IMG/VR virus record: IMGVR_UViG_3300025276_000033
Span: 1-64,000 of that record
DNA: 64,000 nt
Source: a virus
Strand: one strand, 5' to 3'
The number at the start of each line of letters is the position of its first letter. Positions within the stretch are counted from its first letter, which is position 1. Both the position numbers and the translations under genes were made by a program. This document shows, in pieces, positions 34,663-42,889 of this stretch. The notes under the pieces were generated by a model, which was given only the letters and a program-made list of their open reading frames with translations, was not told the origin of the DNA and searched no databases.

Positions 34663-36057
34663 ATGAAAGGATTAGATATTTTTAGAAAAGAACTAAAAGG
34701 AATAAATGAAAGTGCGTCTGTCAAAGATTTAGCATTAGTAATGCCAGGTGATATTGCAATTGATAAAAAAGGTAACGGATTCAAAGTTATTGATTCCGGT
34801 GTTTTGGATTGGTCGGACCCGGAACTTGTTGAAATATTTACAAATCATGACAAGAATATCAAAAAGAAATTTAGTAAATTCAGTGACATAGGAGTTATTG
34901 TTATCAACAAAAATGGAAAATCATCGGTTGAAGATTCTGACGATTACAAAGTTTATGAAAGTGAACTAAACGAAAAAATATCTGAAAAGGATTTTGAAAA
35001 TATTAGAACTGGAGATATAGCAATTTCTAAAAAAGGAGAAATTTTAAAAGTACTTGCAGCAGGACCACTTTGGCACGAAGACCCAAACGATGGTATCAAT
35101 TATACAGACATGGCAAAATATGACAAGAATGTTAACAATAAAATTGTTGATGGTGAACTTGTTATTGCTGTTGAAGATATGAAAGGTAGAACTTCTGTTG
35201 TAGTTTATGATGCTGATGCTGGCGCGATAATTTACGAAAATGAAGTTTTTGAATTAAACGAAAAACTTATCACATTCGGAGGTAAAGCATATCCTAAATT
35301 TGGAAATGCAGTTTTACTTGCTGGTGGTGCTGGTTCTGGTAAAGGTTTCGTAAAAGATAACCTTATGGGAATCGAAGGTCAAGTTTATGATGTTGATGAA
35401 GTTAAAGCATTGGCATTAAAATCTGATATGATTAAGAAAATGGCAATGAAAGCAACAGGAAAAGATATTTCAAAATTCAATTTGAAAAATCCTAATGATG
35501 TTAGTGCTTTACATACAATCTTAGATGAAGAATTAAATGTAATTGATAAAAGAAAACTTGCAAGATATGCTGGTATTTTAATGGCACCGGCAGATAGAAA
35601 ACCAAATCTTATTTTTGATGTTACATTAAAGAACTTAAACAAATTAAGAAGTATTTCAGCTGACATAGAATCTTTAGGATACAAAAAAATAAATACACAT
35701 CTTGTTTGGGTTATCAATTCTTACAATGTTGCAATAAATCAAAATAAAGAAAGAAGTAGACAAGTTCCAGAAGAAATTTTAATGGATACTCATAGAGGCG
35801 CTGCACAAACAGCAAAAGATATTCTTGATATGGGTAAAGACATTAAAAAATATTTAGATGGTGATGTTTGGTATGCATTCAACAAAAGAGGTGTTGATTC
35901 TACAATAGCTAAATCTGGTAAAGGAGGGTCTTATATTAAAGATGCTAATTACATTAAAGTAAAAGAAGCTGGAAAAGGTATTGATGCTAAAAAAGTAACT
36001 GCCGATGTTAAGAAGAAAATTGCTGGATATGTTCCACCAAGTAATTATTGGGGATAA
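34663..36057 (+). CDS. polyprotein-like CTS protein with zeta-toxin-like kinase domain
   Basis: 464 residues. Leader MKGLDIFRKELKGINE|S (cut after Glu16). Residues ~17-104 and ~105-200 are two copies of one domain (PGDIAIDKKGNGFKVIDSG versus TGDIAISKKGEILKVLAAG). The copies end in ELNE|KISE (Glu104) and ELNE|KLIT (Glu200), so predicted protease sites fall at each domain border. From 205 comes a P-loop kinase: NAVLLAGGAGSGKGFV (Walker A 221-228), YDVDEVKALAL, and LIFDVTLKN, resembling zeta-toxin/AAA-type small-molecule or peptide kinases. Three separate packaged products are therefore plausible. Confidence 0.75.
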   Translation: MKGLDIFRKELKGINESASVKDLALVMPGDIAIDKKGNGFKVIDSGVLDWSDPELVEIFTNHDKNIKKKFSKFSDIGVIVINKNGKSSVEDSDDYKVYESELNEKISEKDFENIRTGDIAISKKGEILKVLAAGPLWHEDPNDGINYTDMAKYDKNVNNKIVDGELVIAVEDMKGRTSVVVYDADAGAIIYENEVFELNEKLITFGGKAYPKFGNAVLLAGGAGSGKGFVKDNLMGIEGQVYDVDEVKALALKSDMIKKMAMKATGKDISKFNLKNPNDVSALHTILDEELNVIDKRKLARYAGILMAPADRKPNLIFDVTLKNLNKLRSISADIESLGYKKINTHLVWVINSYNVAINQNKERSRQVPEEILMDTHRGAAQTAKDILDMGKDIKKYLDGDVWYAFNKRGVDSTIAKSGKGGSYIKDANYIKVKEAGKGIDAKKVTADVKKKIAGYVPPSNYWG

Positions 36058-36072
36058 AAATAAACACATGAT

Positions 36073-36351
36073 TTGAAAAGTCTTAAAGAACACAGTGAAG
36101 AACATAATCTTCTTAAACAAAAGTCGATACAAAATATAATAAATGCCTTAGGTGATAAACATAAATCTATTTTAGAAAATGTTACAAGGGATGAAACTTA
36201 TTTTTGGGCAGTCCATGCAGATTTATATGATATGTTAAATAAAGCATCGAATCCTGTAAAGTTTGCAAAAGATTTGTATAAAAAGATAACAGACAAAAGA
36301 AGAATATCAGCATTAGAATATTTTTTAGATATGTTTAAAAATAAAAAATAA
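36073..36351 (+). CDS. CTS-like small protein with TTG start (92 aa)
   Basis: Starts at TTG (36073); the ATG at 36068 is out of frame and hits a stop at once. N-terminus MKSLKEHSEE is a diverged leader of the MKxLNEFLNE family. The rest is helical (IQNIINALGDKHKSILE ... RRISALEYFLDMFKNK). Function unknown. Confidence 0.6.
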   Translation: MKSLKEHSEEHNLLKQKSIQNIINALGDKHKSILENVTRDETYFWAVHADLYDMLNKASNPVKFAKDLYKKITDKRRISALEYFLDMFKNKK

Positions 36352-36358
36352 AAAAGAT

Positions 36359-36670
36359 ATGAAACCTTTAAATGAATTTTTTAATAGGAAAAAGGAAGGC
36401 GAAATGATAACCAATTTCAAGGATTTGAAAAAAGGTATGTCTGTGCAATTAGATTATCCTAAATTTCCTCTTTATAGTTCACAGTATAGTGTAAAAGATA
36501 AAGGTACTTTGAAATCACTTTTTGATAAATACGACCCTATTAATATACGAATAGAATTAGATAATGGTGAAAAAGTAGATTGGAAAGCAAATGCATTTGC
36601 AACTAATAATATTACTGGTGAAACATTTGTGTTTGTATTTGATGAATGTGAAAATATAGAAATATTTTAA
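36359..36670 (+). CDS. CTS-like protein with degenerate leader (103 aa)
   Basis: Begins MKPLNEFFNRKKEGE; the Glu of the LNE junction is Arg, so cleavage at residue 10 is not expected, although GE|M at 15-16 could substitute. The remainder (FKDLKKGMSVQLDYPKFPLY ... RIELDNGEKVDWKANAF) looks like a small beta-barrel. Second of four adjacent leader-bearing genes. Confidence 0.65.
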   Translation: MKPLNEFFNRKKEGEMITNFKDLKKGMSVQLDYPKFPLYSSQYSVKDKGTLKSLFDKYDPINIRIELDNGEKVDWKANAFATNNITGETFVFVFDECENIEIF

Positions 36671-36691
36671 AAAAATAAAAATAAAAAAGAT

Positions 36692-36970
36692 ATGAAACCA
36701 TTAAACGAATTTCTTAACGAAGGAAAATACCAAAAAGTTTGGCAAACAGAAAAATATATAAATGCTGATGGTATTGAATTAGTAGGTGATAAACACGCTA
36801 GTCCAGCTGACCAAGTATATCAAATTAATAAAAATAAAAAACAAGTAGGTTCATTTAGTTTTGATAGAGAAACTGATGGTTATTGGTTGTCAGCACCGTC
36901 TTTAGGATTTGAACAAGAATCTTTTGATACTATTGATGGCATAATCAAATTTGTAAAAAAGAATCTGTAA
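36692..36970 (+). CDS. CTS protein, unknown cargo (92 aa)
   Basis: Begins MKPLNEFLNE|G. The mature part is 82 residues, mixed alpha/beta (VGSFSFDRETDGYWLSAP). The upstream spacer AAAAATAAAAAAGATATG is nearly the same as that before 36359. Confidence 0.7.
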   Translation: MKPLNEFLNEGKYQKVWQTEKYINADGIELVGDKHASPADQVYQINKNKKQVGSFSFDRETDGYWLSAPSLGFEQESFDTIDGIIKFVKKNL

Positions 36971-36975
36971 CAAGT

Positions 36976-37302
36976 ATGAAAGCTTTAAATGAATTTCTTA
37001 ACGAAGGAAAAAAACTGTCGATAGATTATAATATAGACCCAGAAAAGAATTGGTCAGCTATTTCTGATATACTTATGGGTATTAAAGATAAAAAATCAGC
37101 TAAAGAATTTATTGATGAATATGAAAATTATGTAAAGAACATTTACAAAGATGAAAAAATGGTGCAATATGGTAATTTAGTTTATGCTGCAATTGAATCT
37201 ATTTGGCACAATATTGACGAATGGGAAGGTACAGAAGATGCATATCCATTATCAAGTGATGTTTGGCAAAAGATTGTATCCAAAAAAACAGATAATTTAT
37301 AA
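36976..37302 (+). CDS. CTS protein, unknown cargo (108 aa)
   Basis: Begins MKALNEFLNE|G, 5 nt after the preceding stop. The mature part is acidic and helical (SAISDILMGIKDKKSAKEF). No recognised family. Confidence 0.7.
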   Translation: MKALNEFLNEGKKLSIDYNIDPEKNWSAISDILMGIKDKKSAKEFIDEYENYVKNIYKDEKMVQYGNLVYAAIESIWHNIDEWEGTEDAYPLSSDVWQKIVSKKTDNL

Positions 37303-37307
37303 GTATT

Positions 37308-37412
37308 TTGATAGTAAAAATTTCACTGGTAATTATAGCTTTAATTATTGTTACCTGTACAACTCGTAAATCTGAAAGAGAACGAAAGAAAAAAGAAAAC
37401 TTAAACAAATAA
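37308..37412 (+). CDS. tiny lipoprotein/membrane peptide (34 aa, TTG start)
   Basis: TTG at 37308 gives MIVKISLVIIALIIVTC TT followed by a highly charged Arg/Lys/Glu tail. Hydrophobic stretch ending in Cys fits a lipoprotein signal or single membrane helix. It lies 5 nt after the preceding stop and just before a terminator. Too short to be certain. Confidence 0.4.
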   Translation: MIVKISLVIIALIIVTCTTRKSERERKKKENLNK

Positions 37413-37416
37413 ATTT

Positions 37417-37449
37417 AAAGGGAACTAAAATATTAGTTCCCTTTTTTTG
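37417..37449 (+). terminator. rho-independent terminator
   Basis: AAAGGGAACTA / TAGTTCCCTTT with a 6 nt loop and seven T. Confidence 0.9.
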
Positions 37450-37480
37450 TTTTAATATGTATAACTAAAAAAGATAAAAC

Positions 37481-38047
37481 ATGAGTACAGAAGGATTACC
37501 GTTACCTATGGAAAGAACACTAATGTTTAATAAACAAGTTGACCAACTTACAATAGGAAATATTACTAAAAAGATTTTAGATATTAATGCTGACGATGCA
37601 TACCTAAAGAAATTATACAAAATCAATGGTTTGAAATATAATAAACCACCTATTGAAATTTTTATAGATTCTTACGGTGGATATGTTTATCAAATCCTCG
37701 GATTGGTTTCAGTAATGCAAAATTCAAAAACCCCTATTCATACAATATGTACAGGAGCCGCAATGAGTTGTGGATTTATTATGCTTATTTGTGGTCACAA
37801 AAGATTTGCACATAAACATTCAACACCTTTGTATCATCAAGTTTCTGGTGGGACTGTTGGAACAGTTAAAGAAATGAAAGAAAAGGTTGAGCAATCTTCT
37901 AAACTACAAGATAAATTAGAACAACTAACTTTAGAAAATACTAACATTACTAAGAAACAACTAAAGAAAGTTTACAAAAGAAAATTAGATTGGTATTTAG
38001 AATCTAATGAGGCATTAGAGTTAGGAGTAGTTGATGAAATAATCTAA
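37481..38047 (+). CDS. clpP: ClpP-like serine protease
   Basis: 188 residues. Fold and catalytic triad are visible: PIEIFIDSYGGYVYQILGL, CTGAAMSCGFIML (nucleophile Ser), PLYHQVSGG (His), and KRKLDWYLESNEALELGVVDEI (Asp and C-terminus). Phage ClpP homologues are known in several myoviruses, but no ClpX/ClpA partner is visible in the window, so it would have to use the host ATPase or act alone. It precedes thymidylate synthase by 6 nt. Confidence 0.9.
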   Translation: MSTEGLPLPMERTLMFNKQVDQLTIGNITKKILDINADDAYLKKLYKINGLKYNKPPIEIFIDSYGGYVYQILGLVSVMQNSKTPIHTICTGAAMSCGFIMLICGHKRFAHKHSTPLYHQVSGGTVGTVKEMKEKVEQSSKLQDKLEQLTLENTNITKKQLKKVYKRKLDWYLESNEALELGVVDEII

Positions 38048-38053
38048 GAGCAT

Positions 38054-39076
38054 ATGAGTTTAAATAAAACAGATAAAGTATATCATGACCTTTTAAAAGA
38101 TATCCTAAAAAATGGTCACGATAAAGGAGATCGAACCGGCACAGGAACAAAGTCTGTATTCGGTAGGCAAATTCGTTTTGATATGAAAGATGGATTTCCA
38201 CTATTAACGACCAAGAAACTACATACAAAATCTATCATCCACGAATTGATATGGTTTTTAAGTGGCGATACTAATATAGAATACTTGCAAGAAAATAGGG
38301 TTTCTATTTGGGATGAATGGGCAGACCCGATGGGTGACCTCGGTCCTGTGTATGGAAAACAATGGGTTGATTGGTCAGGAAAAACTCAAATGGGATTGAG
38401 TGCAAAAAAGAATGCTGAAGGATATTATGAATACGTTAAAAGTAAAACAACCGGCATCAATCAAATTAAAAATTTAATTAATTCGTTGGTATGTTCTCCA
38501 GATTCTCGTAGAATTATGGTAAGTGCTTGGAATGTTGGAGAAATCGGACAAATGGCATTACCACCTTGTCATTATGGATTTCAAGTTTGGACTAGAGAGT
38601 TGAGTGAAATTGAAAGATTTGAAATTTCTCTTAAAAGTGGGGACACACCAAAGGGTTGGGGGACAATATCTTGGGTACGAGATAAAGAATGGAATCCTAA
38701 TAATGAAACTGTGATAGAGGTTATGAATAGGTTAAACATACCTAGAAGAGAAATCTCTCTAATGTGGAATCAAAGAAGTGTTGATACTGGATTAGGATTA
38801 CCTTTTAATATTGCAAGTTACGGTTTATTACTTGAAATGATTGCACAACAAACTAATATGATTGCTGGTGAATTGATTGGTAACTTAGGAGATGTTCATA
38901 TATATGACAATCATATAGAACAAATTCAAGAACAATTGACCAGAGAATCTAAAACAGATGTTTTACCTAAATTAAAGTTAAACAAAGTTGATACTATATT
39001 CGATTATAAATTTGAAGATTTTGAAATAGTAGATTACGATGCACACTCAACAATCAAAATGCCAATAGCAGTTTAA
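38054..39076 (+). CDS. thyA: thymidylate synthase (ThyA type)
   Basis: 340 residues. GDRTGTGTKSVFGRQIRFDM, FPLLTTKKLHTKSIIHELIWFL, nucleophile Cys in ALPPCHYGFQVW, and the C-terminal DTGLGLPFNIASYGLLLEMIA and LGDVHIYDNHIEQI. It converts dUMP to dTMP with methylene-tetrahydrofolate. Slightly longer than the E. coli enzyme through an insertion between the N-terminal part and the active-site block. The absence of intervening sequence makes an intron unlikely here. Confidence 0.96.
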   Translation: MSLNKTDKVYHDLLKDILKNGHDKGDRTGTGTKSVFGRQIRFDMKDGFPLLTTKKLHTKSIIHELIWFLSGDTNIEYLQENRVSIWDEWADPMGDLGPVYGKQWVDWSGKTQMGLSAKKNAEGYYEYVKSKTTGINQIKNLINSLVCSPDSRRIMVSAWNVGEIGQMALPPCHYGFQVWTRELSEIERFEISLKSGDTPKGWGTISWVRDKEWNPNNETVIEVMNRLNIPRREISLMWNQRSVDTGLGLPFNIASYGLLLEMIAQQTNMIAGELIGNLGDVHIYDNHIEQIQEQLTRESKTDVLPKLKLNKVDTIFDYKFEDFEIVDYDAHSTIKMPIAV

Positions 39077-39077
39077 T

Positions 39078-39347
39078 ATGAAAAAATTTCAAGATTGCAA
39101 TAGAATAGTAAAGATATGGAGGTACAGATGGTACCTCTATATTCCTTTTAAATTTATAAGACAATATGCATTACTAAAGTTCGAAGACATTGTTTCAAAC
39201 GAACAGGAATTCAAAATAAATGCAAAAACTCTGTGGTCTCTTTTGGTGGGTTGTGCTCAATATGATATGAAATGGTACTATACATCGGATGAAGTTGAAG
39301 ATGTTTTTAAATCAAGAATAAAAACCAAGTTAGATAAAAGAAAATGA
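39078..39347 (+). CDS. conserved small T4-like hypothetical protein
   Basis: 89 residues (WRYRWYLYIPFKFIRQYALL; LWSLLVGCAQYDMKWYYT). The pattern of a basic aromatic N-terminus and the LW..LVG.AQ.DMKWYYT block resembles a small protein I associate with marine T4-like phages; function unknown. It overlaps the next gene by 4 nt. A hairpin GAGGTAC/GTACCTC lies at 39119-39136 inside it. Confidence 0.65.
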   Translation: MKKFQDCNRIVKIWRYRWYLYIPFKFIRQYALLKFEDIVSNEQEFKINAKTLWSLLVGCAQYDMKWYYTSDEVEDVFKSRIKTKLDKRK

Positions 39348-39850
39348 GAATAAATACCCTTATTGATAAGTTGTGCGTAAAAGACGAATTAGACAAAGAG
39401 GATTTAGTAATAATAAATTCCTTACTGAAAGAAAAATATTCGGAATCTAAAAAATATAATTCAAAAGTATTAATAGATTCTATTTCTTTGATCCATCAGT
39501 CGATCACTAAAAAAAGTAATATTGTTTATATTTCTGCAGACTATAAAGATTGTATTGAGGTTAAAAACAAAATACTAGAATTGATAACAAATTCTAAGAT
39601 ACCCAAGAAAAAAACTTTAATTTCTAAAAAAAGAATTTCTGTACCTTTGTGTAAAGATAAAATAGTATTTTCTAATGGTAGTAAAATAATGTTTATTCCT
39701 GTCAGAGTTACATTACCAGGAGTTGAAATGGATTGGTTGCTTATAAATGATATTAAAATGATAGACCCGGATAAATATACAAAATTATTTATGAATGGAT
39801 ATTCTACCCTAAAATCTTCTAGTAATGTCAAATTAACACTTTCTCCTTAA
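39344..39850 (+). CDS. unknown 168 aa protein with terminase-like strand pattern
   Basis: IVYISADYKDCIEVKNKILEL, then KIVFSNGSKIMFIPVRV and PGVEMDWLLINDIKMID, resemble in order the stretch between Walker A and Walker B in large terminase/helicase ATPases (FxNGSxI, then rG...D.lliDE). The Walker B acidic pair appears as ND rather than DE and no Walker A is present, so an active ATPase is unlikely. It may be a degenerate or regulatory derivative; low confidence in any function. Confidence 0.55.
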   Translation: MRINTLIDKLCVKDELDKEDLVIINSLLKEKYSESKKYNSKVLIDSISLIHQSITKKSNIVYISADYKDCIEVKNKILELITNSKIPKKKTLISKKRISVPLCKDKIVFSNGSKIMFIPVRVTLPGVEMDWLLINDIKMIDPDKYTKLFMNGYSTLKSSSNVKLTLSP

Positions 39851-39857
39851 TTAAATA
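39849..39857 (+). promoter_or_regulatory. putative late promoter
   Basis: AATTAAATA, 18 nt before the ATG at 39876. Confidence 0.5.
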
Positions 39858-39875
39858 TTAAAACTAACATTACAA

Positions 39876-40862
39876 ATGAAAGATTATAGACAATTCTTAT
39901 TCGAATCAGCATCAAAAAATAAAAAAATTCAATGGATTAAGAATGCTCCGGTATCATCTTCTGTTGAAAGTAAAGTTCTTAAAGGATTGATTGAAGATTC
40001 TACTGACAATTTCTATGAAACATATTTTACTGCCGATAACGATGTTCCGGTTCTATCAAATGAAAAACCTATACTGTTATATTATGCCGACAAAGAAAGA
40101 GAAATAGGAGATAAATATCTTTCTGAAAATGACATAACACAAGATGATGTTTACAACAGGACTGAGGAAATGGTCAAGAGTATGCAAAAGAAAGATTGGC
40201 ACGAACTTCTTGGTGATAAGGATTGGTTACCGAAAACTTTGACATCTACTAAAGGAATTGATACTTTAGAATTTCCTATAATTGCAAAACCGAGCGAAGG
40301 GCATTCTGGAATAGGAATTATGAAATTCGACAATATAGAAGATTGTCAAAAAGAATTGAACAAGAAAGATTGTAAACTCGATGTGTTCAGTGAAATGATA
40401 AAAGACATTGATACTGAATATAGATTTATTTTTGTAAAAGATAAATTATTCTTAGTACATGAAAGAATCCCAATAGAATCTGAAAACAAAACAATATTAA
40501 CTAAAGACCCAGACGAAAGTTTAAAGTTTTTGTATGTTGAGCAAGATTTAGAAAACGAAAACTACGATGTTGCAAAAATAGTTAAAGAATTTAGAAAAGA
40601 TATTGACTTAGATTTTTATGCATTGGATATTATGTTGGATAAGAACGGAAAATACTGGATTATAGAATCAAATAGTGCAATTGGTATGGGTGGAAACACT
40701 CTTGCAAGAACATACGAAGCAATTTGTAAAGATTACTATGGTAGTATTCCTGACGATAAAAAAGAATTGATTGAAAGAATTTGTGGGGACTACTATACTG
40801 AAATAAACAAGATGTATCCAAAAGAAATAAAAAAGTCAAAAAATCCTAAAATATATAAATAA
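39876..40862 (+). CDS. ATP-grasp enzyme with capsid-targeting-like leader
   Basis: 328 residues. Leader MKDYRQFLFE|S is the closest of all to T4 MKTYQEFIAE. ATP-grasp elements are FPIIAKPSEGHSGIGIMKF (about 134-152), LDVFSEMIKDIDTEYRFIFVKD, DLDFYALDIMLDKNGKYWIIESNSAIGMGG (metal and nucleotide-binding Asp/Glu/Asn). RimK-type enzymes join an amino acid or peptide to a carboxylate; the substrate here is unknown. A late-type element precedes it. If packaged, it would be an enzyme delivered with the DNA. Confidence 0.75.
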   Translation: MKDYRQFLFESASKNKKIQWIKNAPVSSSVESKVLKGLIEDSTDNFYETYFTADNDVPVLSNEKPILLYYADKEREIGDKYLSENDITQDDVYNRTEEMVKSMQKKDWHELLGDKDWLPKTLTSTKGIDTLEFPIIAKPSEGHSGIGIMKFDNIEDCQKELNKKDCKLDVFSEMIKDIDTEYRFIFVKDKLFLVHERIPIESENKTILTKDPDESLKFLYVEQDLENENYDVAKIVKEFRKDIDLDFYALDIMLDKNGKYWIIESNSAIGMGGNTLARTYEAICKDYYGSIPDDKKELIERICGDYYTEINKMYPKEIKKSKNPKIYK

Positions 40863-40865
40863 AAG

Positions 40866-40895
40866 TTGCAAAAGTCATTTGAATTTTGTATATTA
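40866..40895 (+). promoter_or_regulatory. host-type promoter
   Basis: GTTGCAAAAGTC and TATATTA with 23 nt TTG-to-TAT spacing. It begins right after the ATP-grasp stop and drives the gene at 40907 (or a near-leaderless transcript). Confidence 0.6.
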
Positions 40896-40906
40896 AATAA
40901 TGAACT

Positions 40907-41101
40907 ATGAAAGAAAAAGAAATAGTTGAAAAACTGAATGAAAAATATAAAGGAAAATTTATATTTGAAGTTACCGATGACGGTAGTGATATCGTAGGAT
41001 TTGTTGATGACAACACATTTAATAATGTGATTGCAGTTATCGAACCTACCGTATCAGAAATGAATAAATTAATATCACATATATCAAGTTCTAAAACATA
41101 A
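40907..41101 (+). CDS. small unknown protein (64 aa)
   Basis: MKEKEIVEKLNEKYKGKFIFEV...; small alpha/beta protein immediately downstream of a host-type promoter, so probably an early gene. No family. Confidence 0.55.
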   Translation: MKEKEIVEKLNEKYKGKFIFEVTDDGSDIVGFVDDNTFNNVIAVIEPTVSEMNKLISHISSSKT

Positions 41102-41110
41102 ATTTAAAAT

Positions 41111-41704
41111 ATGATAAGACATAAAAGTTTATTCAAAACAAGTTTTTTTATCCTTTTAAATACAATCATAATTTTAACAATGTGTTCATCTAGTTGTGAA
41201 CAACCAAGAAAAACAAAAAGTGTATGTTTCGACAATTGCATTGAAGATTCTGTTACAACCGAAAAAAACTTAGATGCATTTTTACATCTATTGGCATTTA
41301 GAGAATCTACTAATAACTGGAAAGTTATAAATAGGTTCGGTTATATGGGAAAATATCAATTAGGAAAACTTGCACTTACTGATGTAGGTATGGATTCTAT
41401 TACAGTAAAAAAGTTTAGAAAAAATAGAAATTCTTTTCCAGAACACTTACAAGATATTGCAATAAAAAAATACATAAAAAAGAACAAGTGGTATCTTAGA
41501 AGATACATCAAGAAATATAACAACAAAACAATCAAAGGAATAAAGGTAACAGAAAGTGGTATAATTGGTGCAGCGCATTTAGTAGGACAAAGAAGTGTCA
41601 AACAATGGTTAAGAAAAAACGGTAAAATTAAAAAAGTAGATGGGAACGGTGTTAATTTAGAATCCTACCTTATATTATTTTCTGGTTATAATTTATCAAA
41701 ATAG
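41111..41704 (+). CDS. lytic-transglycosylase-like lipoprotein
   Basis: 197 residues. Signal sequence with FFILLNTIIILTMC and Cys residues at ~26 and 30 suits a lipoprotein. FRESTNNWKVINRFGYMGKY followed by QLG is the catalytic Glu plus GY-x-GKYQ core of lysozyme-like transglycosylases; the C-terminal YLILFSGYNLSK is also typical. It probably cleaves peptidoglycan glycan strands at the cell envelope, complementing the amidase at 32084. Confidence 0.65.
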   Translation: MIRHKSLFKTSFFILLNTIIILTMCSSSCEQPRKTKSVCFDNCIEDSVTTEKNLDAFLHLLAFRESTNNWKVINRFGYMGKYQLGKLALTDVGMDSITVKKFRKNRNSFPEHLQDIAIKKYIKKNKWYLRRYIKKYNNKTIKGIKVTESGIIGAAHLVGQRSVKQWLRKNGKIKKVDGNGVNLESYLILFSGYNLSK

Positions 41705-41706
41705 AA

Positions 41707-41988
41707 ATGTCTGAAAACAAAACCCCAGCTGAAATATTAAAAGATACAAAAACGGTTATAGTTGAATATGAAAAACGCATACTATCAAGAAAACCTTTTG
41801 CTGCATCAGTAGAATTTTTCAATGGCAATGATGAACCAATTATTGGCATTAGAATAAGTGCATTAGAAGTTGATATCATATTAAACTACATCATAAAAAA
41901 TCACGATGAAATTATGGTATACGATACAAACCTATCTAATATATTAATACCATCTACACAAAAACTATATGAATTAATATTAGATTAA
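41707..41988 (+). CDS. small unknown protein (93 aa)
   Basis: MSENKTPAEILKDTKTVIVEY...; alpha/beta, no motif. Starts 2 nt after the transglycosylase stop. Its 3' end contains the late element of the next gene. Confidence 0.6.
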   Translation: MSENKTPAEILKDTKTVIVEYEKRILSRKPFAASVEFFNGNDEPIIGIRISALEVDIILNYIIKNHDEIMVYDTNLSNILIPSTQKLYELILD

Positions 41989-41991
41989 ATA
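41983..41991 (+). promoter_or_regulatory. putative late promoter
   Basis: GATTAAATA, 19 nt before the ATG at 42011. Confidence 0.5.
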
Positions 41992-42010
41992 AACAAATAA
42001 AGATTAAGAA

Positions 42011-42889
42011 ATGAAGAACGTAAAAGACTATAACAATTTACTAAACGAAGGAAAAAACGACAAGAAAATTAAAGAACTTGAAAAGGAAATCAAGTCTTTA
42101 AAAGATGAAAACGAAGAAGGGTTTGAAACTGAGATCAAAGAATTAGAATTTGAGTTAGGTGAATTGAAAGAATCAGAGAATTTTGCTGATAATCCTTCGA
42201 TGAACGAATCTAAAGTATTAACTGGTGAAGAAGTTGCAAAAGCACTAAGAAAACTTGACCAGAAATATGATGGTGTTGTGAGTAAAGACTTCATTATAAA
42301 AGTAAAAAGATTAAAAAGGGTTACTAAAGAGACTCTAGAAAAAATGGGAGCTAAAGGAAAAATTCTGGATGATATATTTGATTTATTAAAAGAAGGAAAA
42401 GAGGATTTTGCTGGATGGGTTGCAATCTACAATAACAATAGAATTGAAATTGATAAATCAGAAGCAGACGGTATATATCAAGCAAAACAAATTGCAATTA
42501 AAAAATTAAAAGTTCCTAAATCAAAAGTAGGTTTACTTGCAATTGCTCCAGGTTATAATGAATCAATGCACGAAGGTAAAAATGATAAAATGCAGAAATC
42601 TATTGATGCATTAGAAAAAGATGCTCGTAAATTACTTGCTCCGATAGAGGTTGCTGATTTTATTTCTCGTCTTGACAAACTAAGACAATTCATAAAAGGT
42701 AATCTTGTTTTAGAAGATGAAGTTAATGAAGGTAAAAATGATTACAGTGCTAGATTTGGCAAAACCGATATTACTATCAAAAATGGTCACAAGTTAACAG
42801 ACGAAGATTCTTTGTATGATATGTATGAAAAAATAGGTAAAGTTATCAAAGATTCTGGATTAGACTTAGGTTCAGTAATTATAAAATAA
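42011..42889 (+). CDS. polyprotein-like CTS protein with repeated NE/HE|GKND junctions
   Basis: 292 residues. Leader MKNVKDYNNLLNE|GKND (Glu13). Further junctions of the same type are MNE|SKV (66), LKE|GKED (128), MHE|GKND (188) and VNE|GKND (240), dividing the chain into five pieces of about 52-62 residues: a charged coiled coil, a KxLDQKYDGVVSKDFI domain, an AGWVAIYNNNRIEIDKSEAD domain, a helical piece, and SARFGKTDITIKNGHKL. The third resembles a small domain seen in head proteins of marine T4-like phages. Processing by the prohead protease into separate internal peptides is the simplest reading. Confidence 0.75.
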   Translation: MKNVKDYNNLLNEGKNDKKIKELEKEIKSLKDENEEGFETEIKELEFELGELKESENFADNPSMNESKVLTGEEVAKALRKLDQKYDGVVSKDFIIKVKRLKRVTKETLEKMGAKGKILDDIFDLLKEGKEDFAGWVAIYNNNRIEIDKSEADGIYQAKQIAIKKLKVPKSKVGLLAIAPGYNESMHEGKNDKMQKSIDALEKDARKLLAPIEVADFISRLDKLRQFIKGNLVLEDEVNEGKNDYSARFGKTDITIKNGHKLTDEDSLYDMYEKIGKVIKDSGLDLGSVIIK

